Shown here: positions 24,545 through 35,067 of the stretch, piece after piece | Layout: every line of letters starts with the position of its first letter | Position numbering within the stretch: the first letter of the stretch is position 1 | Origin: Lutimaribacter pacificus | GTDB lineage: Bacteria > Pseudomonadota > Alphaproteobacteria > Rhodobacterales > Rhodobacteraceae | DNA length: 64,000 nucleotides | Direction: 5' to 3' | Assembly (NCBI RefSeq): GCF_900142185.1 | Contig: NZ_FQZZ01000001.1 | Span: 992,001-1,056,000 of the forward strand | Notes under the pieces: model-generated | What the model saw: only the letters and a program-made list of their open reading frames with translations | Database searches by the model: none | Told to the model about the DNA's origin: nothing | Made by a program: the position numbers and the translations under genes

Positions 24545-26167
24545 ATGACCGTCACCAGCGCACCGCATAGCGAACTTGCCACCCACGAAGTCATCAACCA
24601 GCCCGTTCCGCGCGGCGACCGCGACCTGTGGGCGGGCGACAAGGCGCTGCGCGAGGCCGCGCAATGGGCCGGGGCCGATGCCGCCGCCCTGGCCCGTGCC
24701 GGCGGGGCCTTTGGCACCGCCGAGGCGTGGGAACACGCCGAGAACGCCCGCCGCGACGCGCCCCGGCTGAAACTGTTCGACCGTTCGGGGCGGCGCTGCG
24801 ACGAGGTGGAATTCCACCCCGGCTATCACGCGCTGATGCGGATGGGGATGGAGCACGGCTATGCCGCCCACCCCTGGGAGGGGCACCAGGGCGGGCACGC
24901 CACCCATGCCGCGCTGGTCTATTACATGGCGCAGGTGGAACCGGGGGTGTCCTGCCCGCTGACCATGACCTATGCCGCCGTGCCCGCGTTGCAGGCAAAC
25001 CCCGCGCTGGCCGATCTTTGGCTGCCGAAGCTGACGGCGCGCGCCTATGACCCGTCGATCGCGCCGGTGGCGGGCAAGCGGGCGGCGACCATGGGTATGG
25101 CGATGACCGAGAAACAGGGCGGCTCCGACGTGCGCGCCAACTCCACCATCGCCACGCAAGAGGGCGATCATTACCGGCTGCGCGGGCATAAATGGTTCTG
25201 CTCGGCGCCGATGTGCGACGGGTTCCTGACGCTGGCGCAGGCGCCCGGCGGGCTGACCTGTTTCCTGGTGCCGCGCTGGCTGGAGGACGGGCGCAACAGG
25301 ATGCACCTGATGCGGCTCAAGGACAAGCTGGGCAACCGCGCCAACGCCTCGTCCGAGATCGAATATCACGACGCGATGGCCTGGCGGCTGGGCGAGGAGG
25401 GGCAGGGCGTCAGGACCATCATCGAGATGGTGCACCACACCCGGCTCGATACCGCGATGGCGCCCGCCGGGCTGATGCGCGCCGCCCTGTCCGAGGCGCA
25501 TTGGTGGGTGTCGGGCCGCGCGGCGTTCCAGCGCCGGCTGATCGACCAGCCGCTGATGCGCGCCGTTCTGGCCGACCTGACGCTCGAGGCCGAGGCGGCG
25601 CTGGCGCTGGGGTTCGGCGCGGCGCGCGCCTTCGACGGGCAGGGCGAGGCCGACCGCGCCTTCGCCCGCATCGCGGTGGCGCTGGCCAAGTTCATTTCCA
25701 ACAAGCGCGCGCCGGTGATGATCGTCGAGGCGATGGAGTGCCTGGGCGGCATGGGCTATATCGAGGAAACGCCGATGCCCATGCTGTACCGCGAGGCGCC
25801 GCTCAACGGCATCTGGGAAGGGTCGGGCAACGTGATCTGCCTCGATATCCTGCGCACGCTGGTCAGGGAGCCGCTGGCCGCCGAAACCCTGATGGCGCGG
25901 CTGCACGCCAATATCGGCCGTGATGCGCGGTTCGACGCGGCGCTCAAGGCGCATCAGGATCGCTGGCCCGCCCTGCCGCCCGAGGCCGAGGCGCGCTGGT
26001 TCGCCGAAAGCGCCGCCAACCTGCTGGCCGCCGCCTACCTGCTGGAGCTGGAAAACACCGCCGTGGCCGAGGGCTTCATCGCCACGCGGCTGGACGGGCA
26101 GCGCGGGCATGTGCCGGGCGCGGTGTCGGGCATAGATACCGATGGAATACTGGCGCGGCTCGGCTGA
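24545..26167 (+). CDS. AidB-like acyl-CoA dehydrogenase
   Basis: The 540-aa flavoprotein is longer than ordinary acyl-CoA dehydrogenases. It carries AidB-type blocks: MAMTEKQGGSDVRANST, HKWFCSAPMCDGFLTLAQ and VEAMECLGGMGYIEE, then GIWEGSGNVICLDILR. E. coli AidB belongs to the adaptive response to DNA alkylation; in alphaproteobacteria the role may be fatty or branched-chain acyl-CoA oxidation instead. The AGGAGG site at about 24532 supports the ATG at 24545. It stands alone, divergent from ftsB. Confidence 0.88.
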   Translation: MTVTSAPHSELATHEVINQPVPRGDRDLWAGDKALREAAQWAGADAAALARAGGAFGTAEAWEHAENARRDAPRLKLFDRSGRRCDEVEFHPGYHALMRMGMEHGYAAHPWEGHQGGHATHAALVYYMAQVEPGVSCPLTMTYAAVPALQANPALADLWLPKLTARAYDPSIAPVAGKRAATMGMAMTEKQGGSDVRANSTIATQEGDHYRLRGHKWFCSAPMCDGFLTLAQAPGGLTCFLVPRWLEDGRNRMHLMRLKDKLGNRANASSEIEYHDAMAWRLGEEGQGVRTIIEMVHHTRLDTAMAPAGLMRAALSEAHWWVSGRAAFQRRLIDQPLMRAVLADLTLEAEAALALGFGAARAFDGQGEADRAFARIAVALAKFISNKRAPVMIVEAMECLGGMGYIEETPMPMLYREAPLNGIWEGSGNVICLDILRTLVREPLAAETLMARLHANIGRDARFDAALKAHQDRWPALPPEAEARWFAESAANLLAAAYLLELENTAVAEGFIATRLDGQRGHVPGAVSGIDTDGILARLG

Positions 26168-26180
26168 CCGGACCCGCCTT

Positions 26181-26241
26181 TTCATCGTTCCGGCAAATAC
26201 TCTATTCGGGCCGCAGGCCCGACAGGGGGCAATGCCCCCTG
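26181..26241. repeat. Small repeat family 2, copy 1, with hairpin
   Basis: TTCATCGTTCCGG-CAAATACTC (26181-26203) is followed by a hairpin CAGGGGGC-AAT-GCCCCCTG (26223-26241), between the converging aidB-like gene and fda. The same unit recurs at about 43.0, 53.06 and 61.75 kb. It probably acts as a terminator or 3'-end element. Confidence 0.7.
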
Positions 26242-26251
26242 GTCCCCGCCC

Positions 26252-27142
26252 TCAGCCCGCGACGGAGGCGCGGTAGATTCCGTCGATCGCGGCGGCGATG
26301 GTGTCGTTGAATTCGGTGTCGGTCTGCTGCGCGCTCAGCCCCTCGGTCAGGGCGCGGCTGAAGCTGGCGATCATCCCGGTGTTCTGCGCCAGCCGGTCAT
26401 TGGCCTCGTCGCGGCTGTAGCCGCCCGACAGCGCCACGACGCGCATCACCGCCGGGTGTTCGACCAGCGGCTTATACAGGTTCGGCTGCTCGGGCAGGGT
26501 CAGCTTCAGCATCACCTGCACCCCGTCGGGCAGCGCGTCCAGATGCGCGCGCAGCTCGGCCAGCAGGATATCTTCGGCCGCAGCCTTGTCGGGGATCGAG
26601 ATCGTGACCTCGGGTTCGATGATCGGCACCAGCCCGTGCGCAAGGATCTGGCGGCCGATGTCGAATTGCTGGCTGACCACCGCGCGGATGCCCGGCGCCG
26701 AGGCGGCATTGATGACCGAGCGCATCTTGGTGCCGAAGATGCCCGCCGCCACCGCGCGGGTCAGCAGCGGGTCGAGGCCGGGCATCGGTTTCATCAGCTG
26801 CACGCCGTCGCGTTCCTCGTCCAGCCCCTTGTCGACCTTCAGGAAGGGCACGACGCCGCGCTGTTCCCACATGAAGCGCGCGGTCGGTATCCCGTCCATG
26901 TCGCGCTCCATCGTCATTTCGAACAGGATCGCGCCGATCACCTTGTCGCCGGTAAAGGCGGGGGCCTTTGCGATGCGGGTGCGCATCTGGTGGACAAGGT
27001 CGAACATCTCGTCCTCGCCGGCATAGGCATCCCCGGCCACGCCGTAAAGCCGCAGCGCCTTGGGCGTCGAGCCGCCCGACTGGTCGAGCGCCGCGATAAA
27101 GCCCTTGCCGTTGCGCATCTGCTCTGCCTGTGCCGCGTTCAT
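26252..27142 (-). CDS. fda: Class I fructose-bisphosphate aldolase
   Basis: This 296-aa Schiff-base aldolase interconverts fructose 1,6-bisphosphate with the two triose phosphates. The start [25 protein letters not shown] and [22 protein letters not shown] are typical of the bacterial class I family. Lys213 in [11 protein letters not shown] is the likely Schiff-base lysine. It follows pgk on the same strand after 88 bp, forming a glycolysis/gluconeogenesis pair. Confidence 0.93.
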   Translation of the reverse strand: MNAAQAEQMRNGKGFIAALDQSGGSTPKALRLYGVAGDAYAGEDEMFDLVHQMRTRIAKAPAFTGDKVIGAILFEMTMERDMDGIPTARFMWEQRGVVPFLKVDKGLDEERDGVQLMKPMPGLDPLLTRAVAAGIFGTKMRSVINAASAPGIRAVVSQQFDIGRQILAHGLVPIIEPEVTISIPDKAAAEDILLAELRAHLDALPDGVQVMLKLTLPEQPNLYKPLVEHPAVMRVVALSGGYSRDEANDRLAQNTGMIASFSRALTEGLSAQQTDTEFNDTIAAAIDGIYRASVAG

Positions 27143-27230
27143 CGTCTGTCCGTCCCCGTTTCAAACCATTCGTTCATGACCCCGGCATGTCTAAGCCAGC
27201 GGGGCCTTTCTTGCAATTCCGCGCCGCCGG

Positions 27231-28424
<1,194 letters not shown>

Positions 28425-28548
28425 CGCACTCCCTCGTACCGGCTCCGGGCGTCGTCATGGCGTGATGCCGCGCAGGCGTCAACCTCTGTGCTTGGCTTTC
28501 CCGCCGCGCGCGCCTAGGTTTGCGCAAACATCTGAAAAGGAGCGCCAT

Positions 28549-29055
28549 ATGGCCGAGATCAAGGACCCCGAAAACACCATCCTGATGGAACTGAAGGGTG
28601 GCACCGTCACCATCGAGCTGCTGCCCGACGTGGCGCCGGAACATGCCGGGCGCATGAAGGAACTGGCGCGCGCGGGCCAGTATGACAACGTGGCCTTCCA
28701 CCGGGTGATCGACGGCTTCATGGCCCAGACGGGCGATGTGGCCCATGCCAACATGGAAAACGGCTGGAACCCGGCGCGCGCGGGCACCGGCGGATCGGAC
28801 CTGCCGGACCTGCCGGCGGAGTTTTCCAAGCTGCCGCACGATCGCGGCACGCTGGGCGCGGCGCGGTCGGCCAACCCGAACTCGGCCAACAGCCAGTTCT
28901 TCATCAACTTCAAGGACAACCATTTCCTGAACGGGCAATACACCGTCTATGGCCGCGTGATCGACGGCATGGAACATGTCGACGCCATCACCCGTGGCGA
29001 GCCGCCCGCAAGCCCCGACCGCATGATTTCGGTCAAGGTGGCCGCCGATGCGTAA
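28549..29055 (+). CDS. Cytoplasmic peptidyl-prolyl cis-trans isomerase (cyclophilin)
   Basis: The 168-aa cyclophilin has no signal peptide and so acts in the cytoplasm. The active-site segments FHRVIDGFMAQTGD and NSANSQFFINFKDNHFLNGQYTVYGRV are conserved. AAAAGGAG supports the ATG at 28549. The gene overlaps the next cyclophilin gene by 8 bp, giving a paired cytoplasmic and exported form. Confidence 0.94.
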   Translation: MAEIKDPENTILMELKGGTVTIELLPDVAPEHAGRMKELARAGQYDNVAFHRVIDGFMAQTGDVAHANMENGWNPARAGTGGSDLPDLPAEFSKLPHDRGTLGAARSANPNSANSQFFINFKDNHFLNGQYTVYGRVIDGMEHVDAITRGEPPASPDRMISVKVAADA

Positions 29056-29593
29056 CGCCCTGATCGCGCTGGTGCTGCTGGCGACTCCGGCCGCCGCCAC
29101 CGGCATCGAAATCCAGGTCGAGGGCGAGGCCAACGGCACCGTCACCATCGACCTGCTCGAGGACGTGGCCCCCGGCCATGCCGAACGCATCGCCACACTG
29201 GCCGCCGAGGGCGCCTATGACGGGGTGGTGTTCCACCGCGTGATCGACGGGTTCATGGCGCAGACCGGCGACGTGAAATTCGGCAAGCTGGGCGAAGACA
29301 TGCGCATGGCCGGCATGGGCGGGTCGGGCAAGCCCGATCTCAAGGCCGAGTTCTCGGACATCCCCTTTGACCGCGGCGTCGTGGGCATGGCCCGCTCGCA
29401 ATCGCCCGACAGCGCCAACAGCCAGTTCTTCATCATGTTCGACGAGGGGCATTTCCTGAACGGACAATATACCGTCGTCGGCCGCGTCACCGAAGGGATG
29501 GAGATCGTCGACGCCATCAAGCGCGGCAAGGGCCGCAACGGCGCGGTGGTCGGCCAGCCCGACGTGATGACCAAGGTGACCGTCACCGAATGA
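29048..29593 (+). CDS. Exported peptidyl-prolyl cis-trans isomerase (cyclophilin)
   Basis: The 181-aa cyclophilin starts with a signal peptide (MRNALIALVLLATPAAATG), so it works as a periplasmic foldase. Catalytic blocks FHRVIDGFMAQTGD and NSANSQFFIMFDEGHFLNGQYTVVGRV mirror those of the preceding gene, so the pair probably arose by duplication. It overlaps the DUF4336 gene by ATGA. Confidence 0.94.
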   Translation: MRNALIALVLLATPAAATGIEIQVEGEANGTVTIDLLEDVAPGHAERIATLAAEGAYDGVVFHRVIDGFMAQTGDVKFGKLGEDMRMAGMGGSGKPDLKAEFSDIPFDRGVVGMARSQSPDSANSQFFIMFDEGHFLNGQYTVVGRVTEGMEIVDAIKRGKGRNGAVVGQPDVMTKVTVTE

Positions 29594-30321
29594 GCGATCC
29601 GACCTATCCGCCGCTCGATACGCCCAAGCCGGTGGCGCGGGATATCTGGGTGGTGGACGGGCCGGTCATCCGCTTTTACAAGCTGCCGTTTTCCACCCGC
29701 GCCACCATCCTGCGGCTGGAAAACGGCGATATCTGGCTGCATTCGCCGACCCGCTGGTCGCCCGAACTGCAGGGGCGGATCGCGGCGCTTGGCCCGATCC
29801 GCCACCTGATCGCGCCGAACTGGATACACTATGCCCATATCGCCGACTGGCAGAAGGCGCTGCCGCAGGCGCAGGTCTGGGCCGCGCCGGGTGTGGCCGC
29901 GCGGGCGGCGTCGCACGGGGTCGATATCCGCATCGACCACGACCTGACGCAGGACGCGCCGCCCGGCTGGGCGGGCCAGATCGACCAGATGATCGTGGAA
30001 GGCAGCCGGGTGCATCACGAGGCGGTGTTCTTTCACCGCGCGTCCCAAACCCTGATCCTGACCGACCTGATCGAGAATTTCGAGCCCGCGAAACTGCCCT
30101 GGTGGTTCCGCCCGCTGGCCCGCCTTGGCGGGGTCAGCGAACCGGGGGCGATGCCGCGCGACATGCGCGCCAGCTTTGCCGGTCACAGGGATCGGTTGCG
30201 CGCACAGGTGCAGCGCATGATCGGCTGGGCGCCCGAACGTGTGATCCTGGCGCATGGGCGCTGGTATCGTGAAAACGGCGCGGCGGAACTGCGCCGCGCC
30301 TTCGCCTGGCTGCTGGACTGA
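29590..30321 (+). CDS. DUF4336 protein (metallo-beta-lactamase-like fold)
   Basis: The 243-aa protein resembles the DUF4336 family, distant relatives of the metallo-beta-lactamase fold: IWLHSPTRWSPELQGRIAALGPIRHLIAPNWIHYAHI, then HHEAVFFHRASQTLILTDLIENF and VILAHGRWY. The classical HxHxDH zinc motif is missing, although several His and Asp residues remain in equivalent places. Substrate and role are unknown. It is coupled to the cyclophilin genes by an ATGA overlap. Confidence 0.8.
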   Translation: MSDPTYPPLDTPKPVARDIWVVDGPVIRFYKLPFSTRATILRLENGDIWLHSPTRWSPELQGRIAALGPIRHLIAPNWIHYAHIADWQKALPQAQVWAAPGVAARAASHGVDIRIDHDLTQDAPPGWAGQIDQMIVEGSRVHHEAVFFHRASQTLILTDLIENFEPAKLPWWFRPLARLGGVSEPGAMPRDMRASFAGHRDRLRAQVQRMIGWAPERVILAHGRWYRENGAAELRRAFAWLLD

Positions 30322-30333
30322 CCGGCGCTCCCG

Positions 30334-31506
30334 TCACGCCGCCAGCGCGCCCGCCGTGTCCACAAGCGTCTGAAAGGCCTCGGCAAAGCGCGCATCCTCG
30401 ACCGTCAGGGCGACGCGGATATGGCCCGCCGGGGCCTGACCGAAGCTTTCGCCCGGCATCACGGCGATCCGGTGGGTTTCGAGCAGGTGTTCGGCAAAGC
30501 CGATCCCGCTCATCCCCGTGGCGCGGATATCCAGCATCATGTACATCGCGCCCTGCGGCGGCAGCGCGCGGATCGCGTTCTGCCGGCCCAGGATATCCAG
30601 CGCGATGGCCCGCCTGCGGGCGAAGGGGGCGGCGATCTCGCGCTCAAGCCCGGGGCCCTGTTCCAGCGCGAAAAGTGCTGCCTCCTGGATGAAGCCCGGC
30701 ACGCCATAGGTGGTGTGGATGGCGAGGTTGGCCAGGTATCCGATCGCCTCTTGCGGGCCGACCAGCCAGCCGATGCGGCTGCCGGTCATGGCGTGGCTTT
30801 TCGACATCGAGCCGACGACCAGCGTGCGCGCGTCCATGCCCGGCAGGGCGCGCGGCGACAGGTGCGTGCCGTCCCACACCTGCGTGTCGTAAACCTCGTC
30901 CGAGATCAGCCACAGGTCATGGTCGCGGCAGACCTGCGCGATCCCGTCCAGCGTGGCGCGGGAATAGACCGCGCCGGTGGGGTTGTTGGGGCTGTTGACC
31001 AGCAGGCTTTTCGCACCCGGTGCGGCGGCGGCCAGGTCGGCGGCGCGGGGCTGGAACGCGTCTTCGGCATGGGCGGCCACCGGCACGGGCTGCGCGCCCA
31101 CGGCGCGGATCGTGCCGGGATAGGTGGCGTAATAGGGGTCGATGAACAGCGCGCGGTCGCCTTCGTCGCAGGTCGCGTGATGGGCGGCGAACAGCGCAGA
31201 CTGCCCGCCCGGCGTGATCAGCACGTTGGCGCGTGTCGTTTCCACGCCGGTGCGCGCCTGCACCCGTTCCGCCACCGCGTCGCGCAGCGCGTCGGTGCCC
31301 GCCATCATGGCATAGCCGGTATGCCCGCCCCGCGCCGCGCGGTCCATCGCGGCCAGGATCACGGGATCGGTGCGGATATCGTGCTCGCCAATGGTCAGCT
31401 CGACCACCGGTTCGCCCGCATCGGCCATCGCGCGCGCCTTGAAGAACAGCTCCCAGCCGCCACCCGCGGCGCCGACCATCCCGGTGATCCGGTTCGACAG
31501 TTTCAT
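30334..31506 (-). CDS. Class I/II PLP-dependent aminotransferase
   Basis: A 390-aa fold-type I aminotransferase. The PLP lysine is Lys236 in GSMSKSHAMTGSRIGW, and LLVNSPNNPTGAVYS and LISDEVYDTQVW hold the cofactor-binding Asn and Asp. The C-terminal HIRVALTVEDARF contains the carboxylate-binding Arg. The amino-acid substrate cannot be fixed; aspartate or aromatic amino acids are common in this subgroup. Its 3' end converges on the DUF4336 gene with a 12-bp gap. Confidence 0.9.
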   Translation of the reverse strand: MKLSNRITGMVGAAGGGWELFFKARAMADAGEPVVELTIGEHDIRTDPVILAAMDRAARGGHTGYAMMAGTDALRDAVAERVQARTGVETTRANVLITPGGQSALFAAHHATCDEGDRALFIDPYYATYPGTIRAVGAQPVPVAAHAEDAFQPRAADLAAAAPGAKSLLVNSPNNPTGAVYSRATLDGIAQVCRDHDLWLISDEVYDTQVWDGTHLSPRALPGMDARTLVVGSMSKSHAMTGSRIGWLVGPQEAIGYLANLAIHTTYGVPGFIQEAALFALEQGPGLEREIAAPFARRRAIALDILGRQNAIRALPPQGAMYMMLDIRATGMSGIGFAEHLLETHRIAVMPGESFGQAPAGHIRVALTVEDARFAEAFQTLVDTAGALAA

Positions 31507-31725
31507 GGCGCAGCCCCTTTCGTTTGATCAAATTCGGGCCGACTGTGACCCCGCGGATTTCGCTTGGCAAGGGGCGGGCAGGGGCGTAACGTCACGTTCC
31601 ATGAACGGCACCTGCATCATCTGCATCTGCATTACCTGCTGAGATATCTCGGCGGGCCGTTCCTTCTTTCCCTTGCGTATCGAAGTTGCTAAGCCCGCCG
31701 CGGACGCCCGCGTGTGAGGACAGAC

Positions 31726-33219
31726 ATGACCGAAATCCGGCTCTACAACACGAAAACCCGCCGTAAAGAGCGGTTTCAGCCGCTCGATCCGCAGAATGTG
31801 CGGATGTATGTCTGCGGGCCCACGGTCTATGACCGCGCGCATCTGGGCAACGCGCGCCCGGTGATCGTGTTCGACGTGCTCTACCGGCTGCTGCGGCATG
31901 TCTATGGGCCCGATCACGTGACCTATGTGCGCAATTTCACCGACGTGGACGACAAGATCAACGCCACCGCGCTGGCCCGGAAAGAGGCCGGCGCCAAAGG
32001 CACGCTGGAAGAGCTGATCGCCGAACGGACCGAGGAAACCATTCGCTGGTATCACGCCGACATGGACGCGCTTGGCACGATGCGCCCGAACAAGGAGCCG
32101 CGCGCGACCCAGTGGATCGGCGCGATGGTCGCCATGATCGAGGATCTGATCGCAAAGGGCCACGCCTATGCGGCCGAGGGGCATGTGCTGTTCTCGGTCG
32201 ACAGTTACCGCGACTACGGCAAGCTGTCGGGCCGGTCGGTCGACGACATGATCGCCGGCGCGCGGGTCGAGGTCGCGCCCTACAAGCGCAACCCGATGGA
32301 TTTCGTGCTGTGGAAACCGTCCTCGGACGAGCTGCCGGGCTGGGACAGCCCGTGGGGGCGCGGGCGGCCGGGCTGGCATATCGAATGCTCGGCGATGGCC
32401 TATGAGCTGCTGGGCGAGACGTTCGATATCCACGGCGGCGGCATCGACTTGGCTTTCCCGCACCATGAAAACGAGATCGCGCAAAGCTGCTGCGCCCATC
32501 CCGAAGGTGGCTTCGCGCGCTTCTGGCTGCACAACGAGATGCTGCAGGTCGAGGGCAGGAAGATGTCCAAATCGCTGGGCAATTTCTTTACCGTGCGGGA
32601 TTTGCTGGACCGGGGCGTGCCGGGCGAGGTGATCCGCTTCGTGATGCTCAGCACGCATTACCGCAAGCCGATGGACTGGACGGAGAAGAAGCGGGAAGAG
32701 GCGGAGCGGACCTTGCGGAGCATAGCTCAGTTGCTCGGAACTTCGCCACTCCAACGCCCTTGGTATGGCAAAGGGCGGTTTCCCGCACCGGATGAATTTC
32801 TAAAGGCATTGGCGGATGACCTGAACACGTCTCTTGCTCTTACGTTGATCCGTAAATACCTCAAAGAGGGCGATGAACCCAAACTGCGGTCTTCGTTGGA
32901 GCTAATTGGGTTTGAGCCTCAGGAACTGATCGAAAGGTTCCAAAGCTTCCGCCTGCAATCGTCAAGAAACGAGTTCACGAGTGGCACAAGCCTCGAATCT
33001 TGGGGTGCTTTCTCTAAGGCGCAGCAAGAGCGAATAGCCGAAATTGCAGCGCGATTGAAGTTGGCCCGCGCCGACGCAATGCAAACCAAGGATTTCACCC
33101 AGGTCGACGCAATGAAATCCGCCCTCGTCGCCGCCGGGGTCGAGGTGCGTATGACCAAGGACGGGGTGGACCTTGTTCCCGGACCGGATTTCGACCCGGC
33201 GAAGCTGGAGGGGGTATGA
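31726..33219 (+). CDS. cysS: Cysteinyl-tRNA synthetase (mosaic C-terminal region)
   Basis: CysRS (497 aa) charges tRNA-Cys. The HIGH-type motif is seen in [10 protein letters not shown], zinc ligands in [15 protein letters not shown] and HHENE, and KMSKS in [10 protein letters not shown]. The ATG at 31726 follows TGAGGA. From about 32710 to 33070, in the DALR/anticodon-binding region, base composition drops sharply: 29 of 60 G+C at 32821-32880 against 45 of 60 at 32221-32280. The protein there also looks unlike usual Rhodobacterales CysRS. The last 40 residues return to normal. The frame is intact, so the enzyme is probably functional. Confidence 0.95.
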   Translation: MTEIRLYNTKTRRKERFQPLDPQNVRMYVCGPTVYDRAHLGNARPVIVFDVLYRLLRHVYGPDHVTYVRNFTDVDDKINATALARKEAGAKGTLEELIAERTEETIRWYHADMDALGTMRPNKEPRATQWIGAMVAMIEDLIAKGHAYAAEGHVLFSVDSYRDYGKLSGRSVDDMIAGARVEVAPYKRNPMDFVLWKPSSDELPGWDSPWGRGRPGWHIECSAMAYELLGETFDIHGGGIDLAFPHHENEIAQSCCAHPEGGFARFWLHNEMLQVEGRKMSKSLGNFFTVRDLLDRGVPGEVIRFVMLSTHYRKPMDWTEKKREEAERTLRSIAQLLGTSPLQRPWYGKGRFPAPDEFLKALADDLNTSLALTLIRKYLKEGDEPKLRSSLELIGFEPQELIERFQSFRLQSSRNEFTSGTSLESWGAFSKAQQERIAEIAARLKLARADAMQTKDFTQVDAMKSALVAAGVEVRMTKDGVDLVPGPDFDPAKLEGV

Positions 33220-33261
33220 TGGCGCGACGTTCATTCTGTTGTGCCCGGCGGCACGCCGGGC

Positions 33262-33383
33262 CGCGCCCGACCCTCCCCCCGGGAGGGCGCATTTGGTCGT
33301 GTTACGCGCCGAACCGCCGTTTCGCGCGTGACGATGTTGCGCGTCCTTCGAATGGCGGATGCGCCCACCCAGGGTCGGGCGCG
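33262..33383. repeat. Composite inverted-repeat element between cysS and cimA
   Basis: A perfect 13-bp inverted repeat, CGCGCCCGACCCT (33262-33274) and its complement (33371-33383), bounds the element. Just inside, GGGAGGGCGCAT and ATGCGCCCACCC form a second near-perfect pair. At the centre, GTTACGCGC faces GCGCGTGAC. It fills nearly the whole gap and encodes nothing evident. It is a different sequence from the element at 19.0 kb. Confidence 0.65.
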
Positions 33384-33412
33384 TCCCTTCTTACTCCCGT
33401 TCGGAGGGTGGC

Positions 33413-35026
33413 ATGACCGACCGCCTCTATATCTACGACACTACCCTGCGCGACGGGCAGCAGACGCAGGGGGTGCAGTTCTCGACCCCTGAAAAGATCC
33501 GCATCGCCGAGGCGCTGGATGCGCTCGGCGTCGATTACATCGAGGGCGGTTGGCCCGGTGCCAACCCCACCGACAGCGCGTTCTTCGATGCCCGCCCCGA
33601 CACCAACGCGCGGTTCACCGCCTTCGGCATGACCAAGCGGGCAGGGCGGTCGGCGGAAAACGACGATGTGCTGGCGGCGGTCATGAACGCAGGCACGCCC
33701 GCCGTCTGCCTTGTGGGCAAGACCCATGATTTCCACGTCACCACCGCGCTTGGTATCGCGCTGGAGGACAACCTCGACAATATCCGCGCCAGCGTCGCGC
33801 ATGTCGTGGCGCAGGGGCGCGAGGCGCTGTTCGATGCCGAGCATTTCTTTGACGGCTGGAAGGCGAACCGCGCCTATGCGCTGGAATGCCTGAAGGCCGC
33901 GCTGGACGCCGATGCGCGCTGGATCGTGCTGTGCGACACCAATGGCGGCACGCTGCCCGCCGAGGTGGGGCATATCACCGCCGATGCGATCGCTGCCGGC
34001 ATCCCCGGCGACCGGCTGGGCATCCACTGCCACAACGACACCGAGAACGCCGTGGCCTGTTCGCTGGCCGCTATCGATGCGGGCGCGCGGCAGATACAGG
34101 GCACGCTGAACGGGCTGGGCGAACGCTGCGGCAATGCCAACCTGACCACGCTGATCCCGACGCTGCTGCTGAAGGAGCCCTATGCCAGCCGTTACGACAC
34201 CGGCATCACCCATGACGCGTTGCAGGGCCTGACCCGGATCAGCCGCCAGCTTGACGATATCCTGAACCGCGTGCCGCTGCGGCAGGCGCCCTACGTGGGC
34301 GCCAGCGCATTCGCCCACAAGGCCGGGCTGCACGCCAGCGCGATCCTGAAAGACCCCAGCACCTATGAACATGTCGACCCGGCTCTGGTCGGCAACGCGC
34401 GCATCGTGCCGATGTCGAACCAGGCCGGGCAGTCGAACCTGCGCCGCCGCCTGGCCGAGGCCGGGATCACCGTGGCCAGGGACGATCCGGCACTGGCCCG
34501 CATCCTCGACATCGTGAAAGAGCGCGAGGCGCAGGGCTATACCTATGACAGCGCGCAGGCGTCCTTTGAACTGCTGGCGCGGGGCGAGCTGGGGCAACTG
34601 CCCGAGTTCTTCGAGGTCAAGCGCTACAAGGTCACGGTCGAGCGGCGCAAGAACAAGTATAACCGCATGGTCAGCCTGTCCGAGGCGGTCGTGGTGGTGA
34701 AGGTCGATGGCGAGAAAAAGCTGTCGGTCAGTGAATCGCTGGACGAGGCGGGCAGCGACCGGGGGCCGGTGAACGCGCTGTCCCGCGCGCTGGCCAAGGA
34801 TCTGGGCCGCTATTCCGACCTGATCGCCGATATGCGGCTGGTCGATTTCAAGGTGCGTATCACGCAGGGCGGCACCGATGCCGTGACCCGTGTCATCATC
34901 GACAGCGAGGACGGCGCCGGGCGGCGCTGGTCCACCGTGGGGGTCAGTCCGAACATCGTCGATGCGTCCTTCGACGCGCTGACCGACGCCATCGTGTGGA
35001 AGCTGTTGCGCGAAACCACGAGTTGA
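33413..35026 (+). CDS. cimA: Citramalate synthase
   Basis: CimA (537 aa) condenses pyruvate and acetyl-CoA to citramalate, the threonine-independent entry to isoleucine. The HMGL-like TIM barrel opens with IYDTTLRDGQQTQGVQFS and has the metal ligands in GIHCHNDTENAVA; the LeuA allosteric-type regulatory domain follows (from about residue 400). CimA is separated from isopropylmalate synthase by overall length and by the ANPTDSAFF block. The ATG at 33413 follows CGGAGGG. A homocitrate-like activity is less likely. Confidence 0.9.
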   Translation: MTDRLYIYDTTLRDGQQTQGVQFSTPEKIRIAEALDALGVDYIEGGWPGANPTDSAFFDARPDTNARFTAFGMTKRAGRSAENDDVLAAVMNAGTPAVCLVGKTHDFHVTTALGIALEDNLDNIRASVAHVVAQGREALFDAEHFFDGWKANRAYALECLKAALDADARWIVLCDTNGGTLPAEVGHITADAIAAGIPGDRLGIHCHNDTENAVACSLAAIDAGARQIQGTLNGLGERCGNANLTTLIPTLLLKEPYASRYDTGITHDALQGLTRISRQLDDILNRVPLRQAPYVGASAFAHKAGLHASAILKDPSTYEHVDPALVGNARIVPMSNQAGQSNLRRRLAEAGITVARDDPALARILDIVKEREAQGYTYDSAQASFELLARGELGQLPEFFEVKRYKVTVERRKNKYNRMVSLSEAVVVVKVDGEKKLSVSESLDEAGSDRGPVNALSRALAKDLGRYSDLIADMRLVDFKVRITQGGTDAVTRVIIDSEDGAGRRWSTVGVSPNIVDASFDALTDAIVWKLLRETTS

Positions 35027-35067
35027 GAGCGCGCGCCACGAGACGCGGCGCGGGCAGGAGGATCGCC

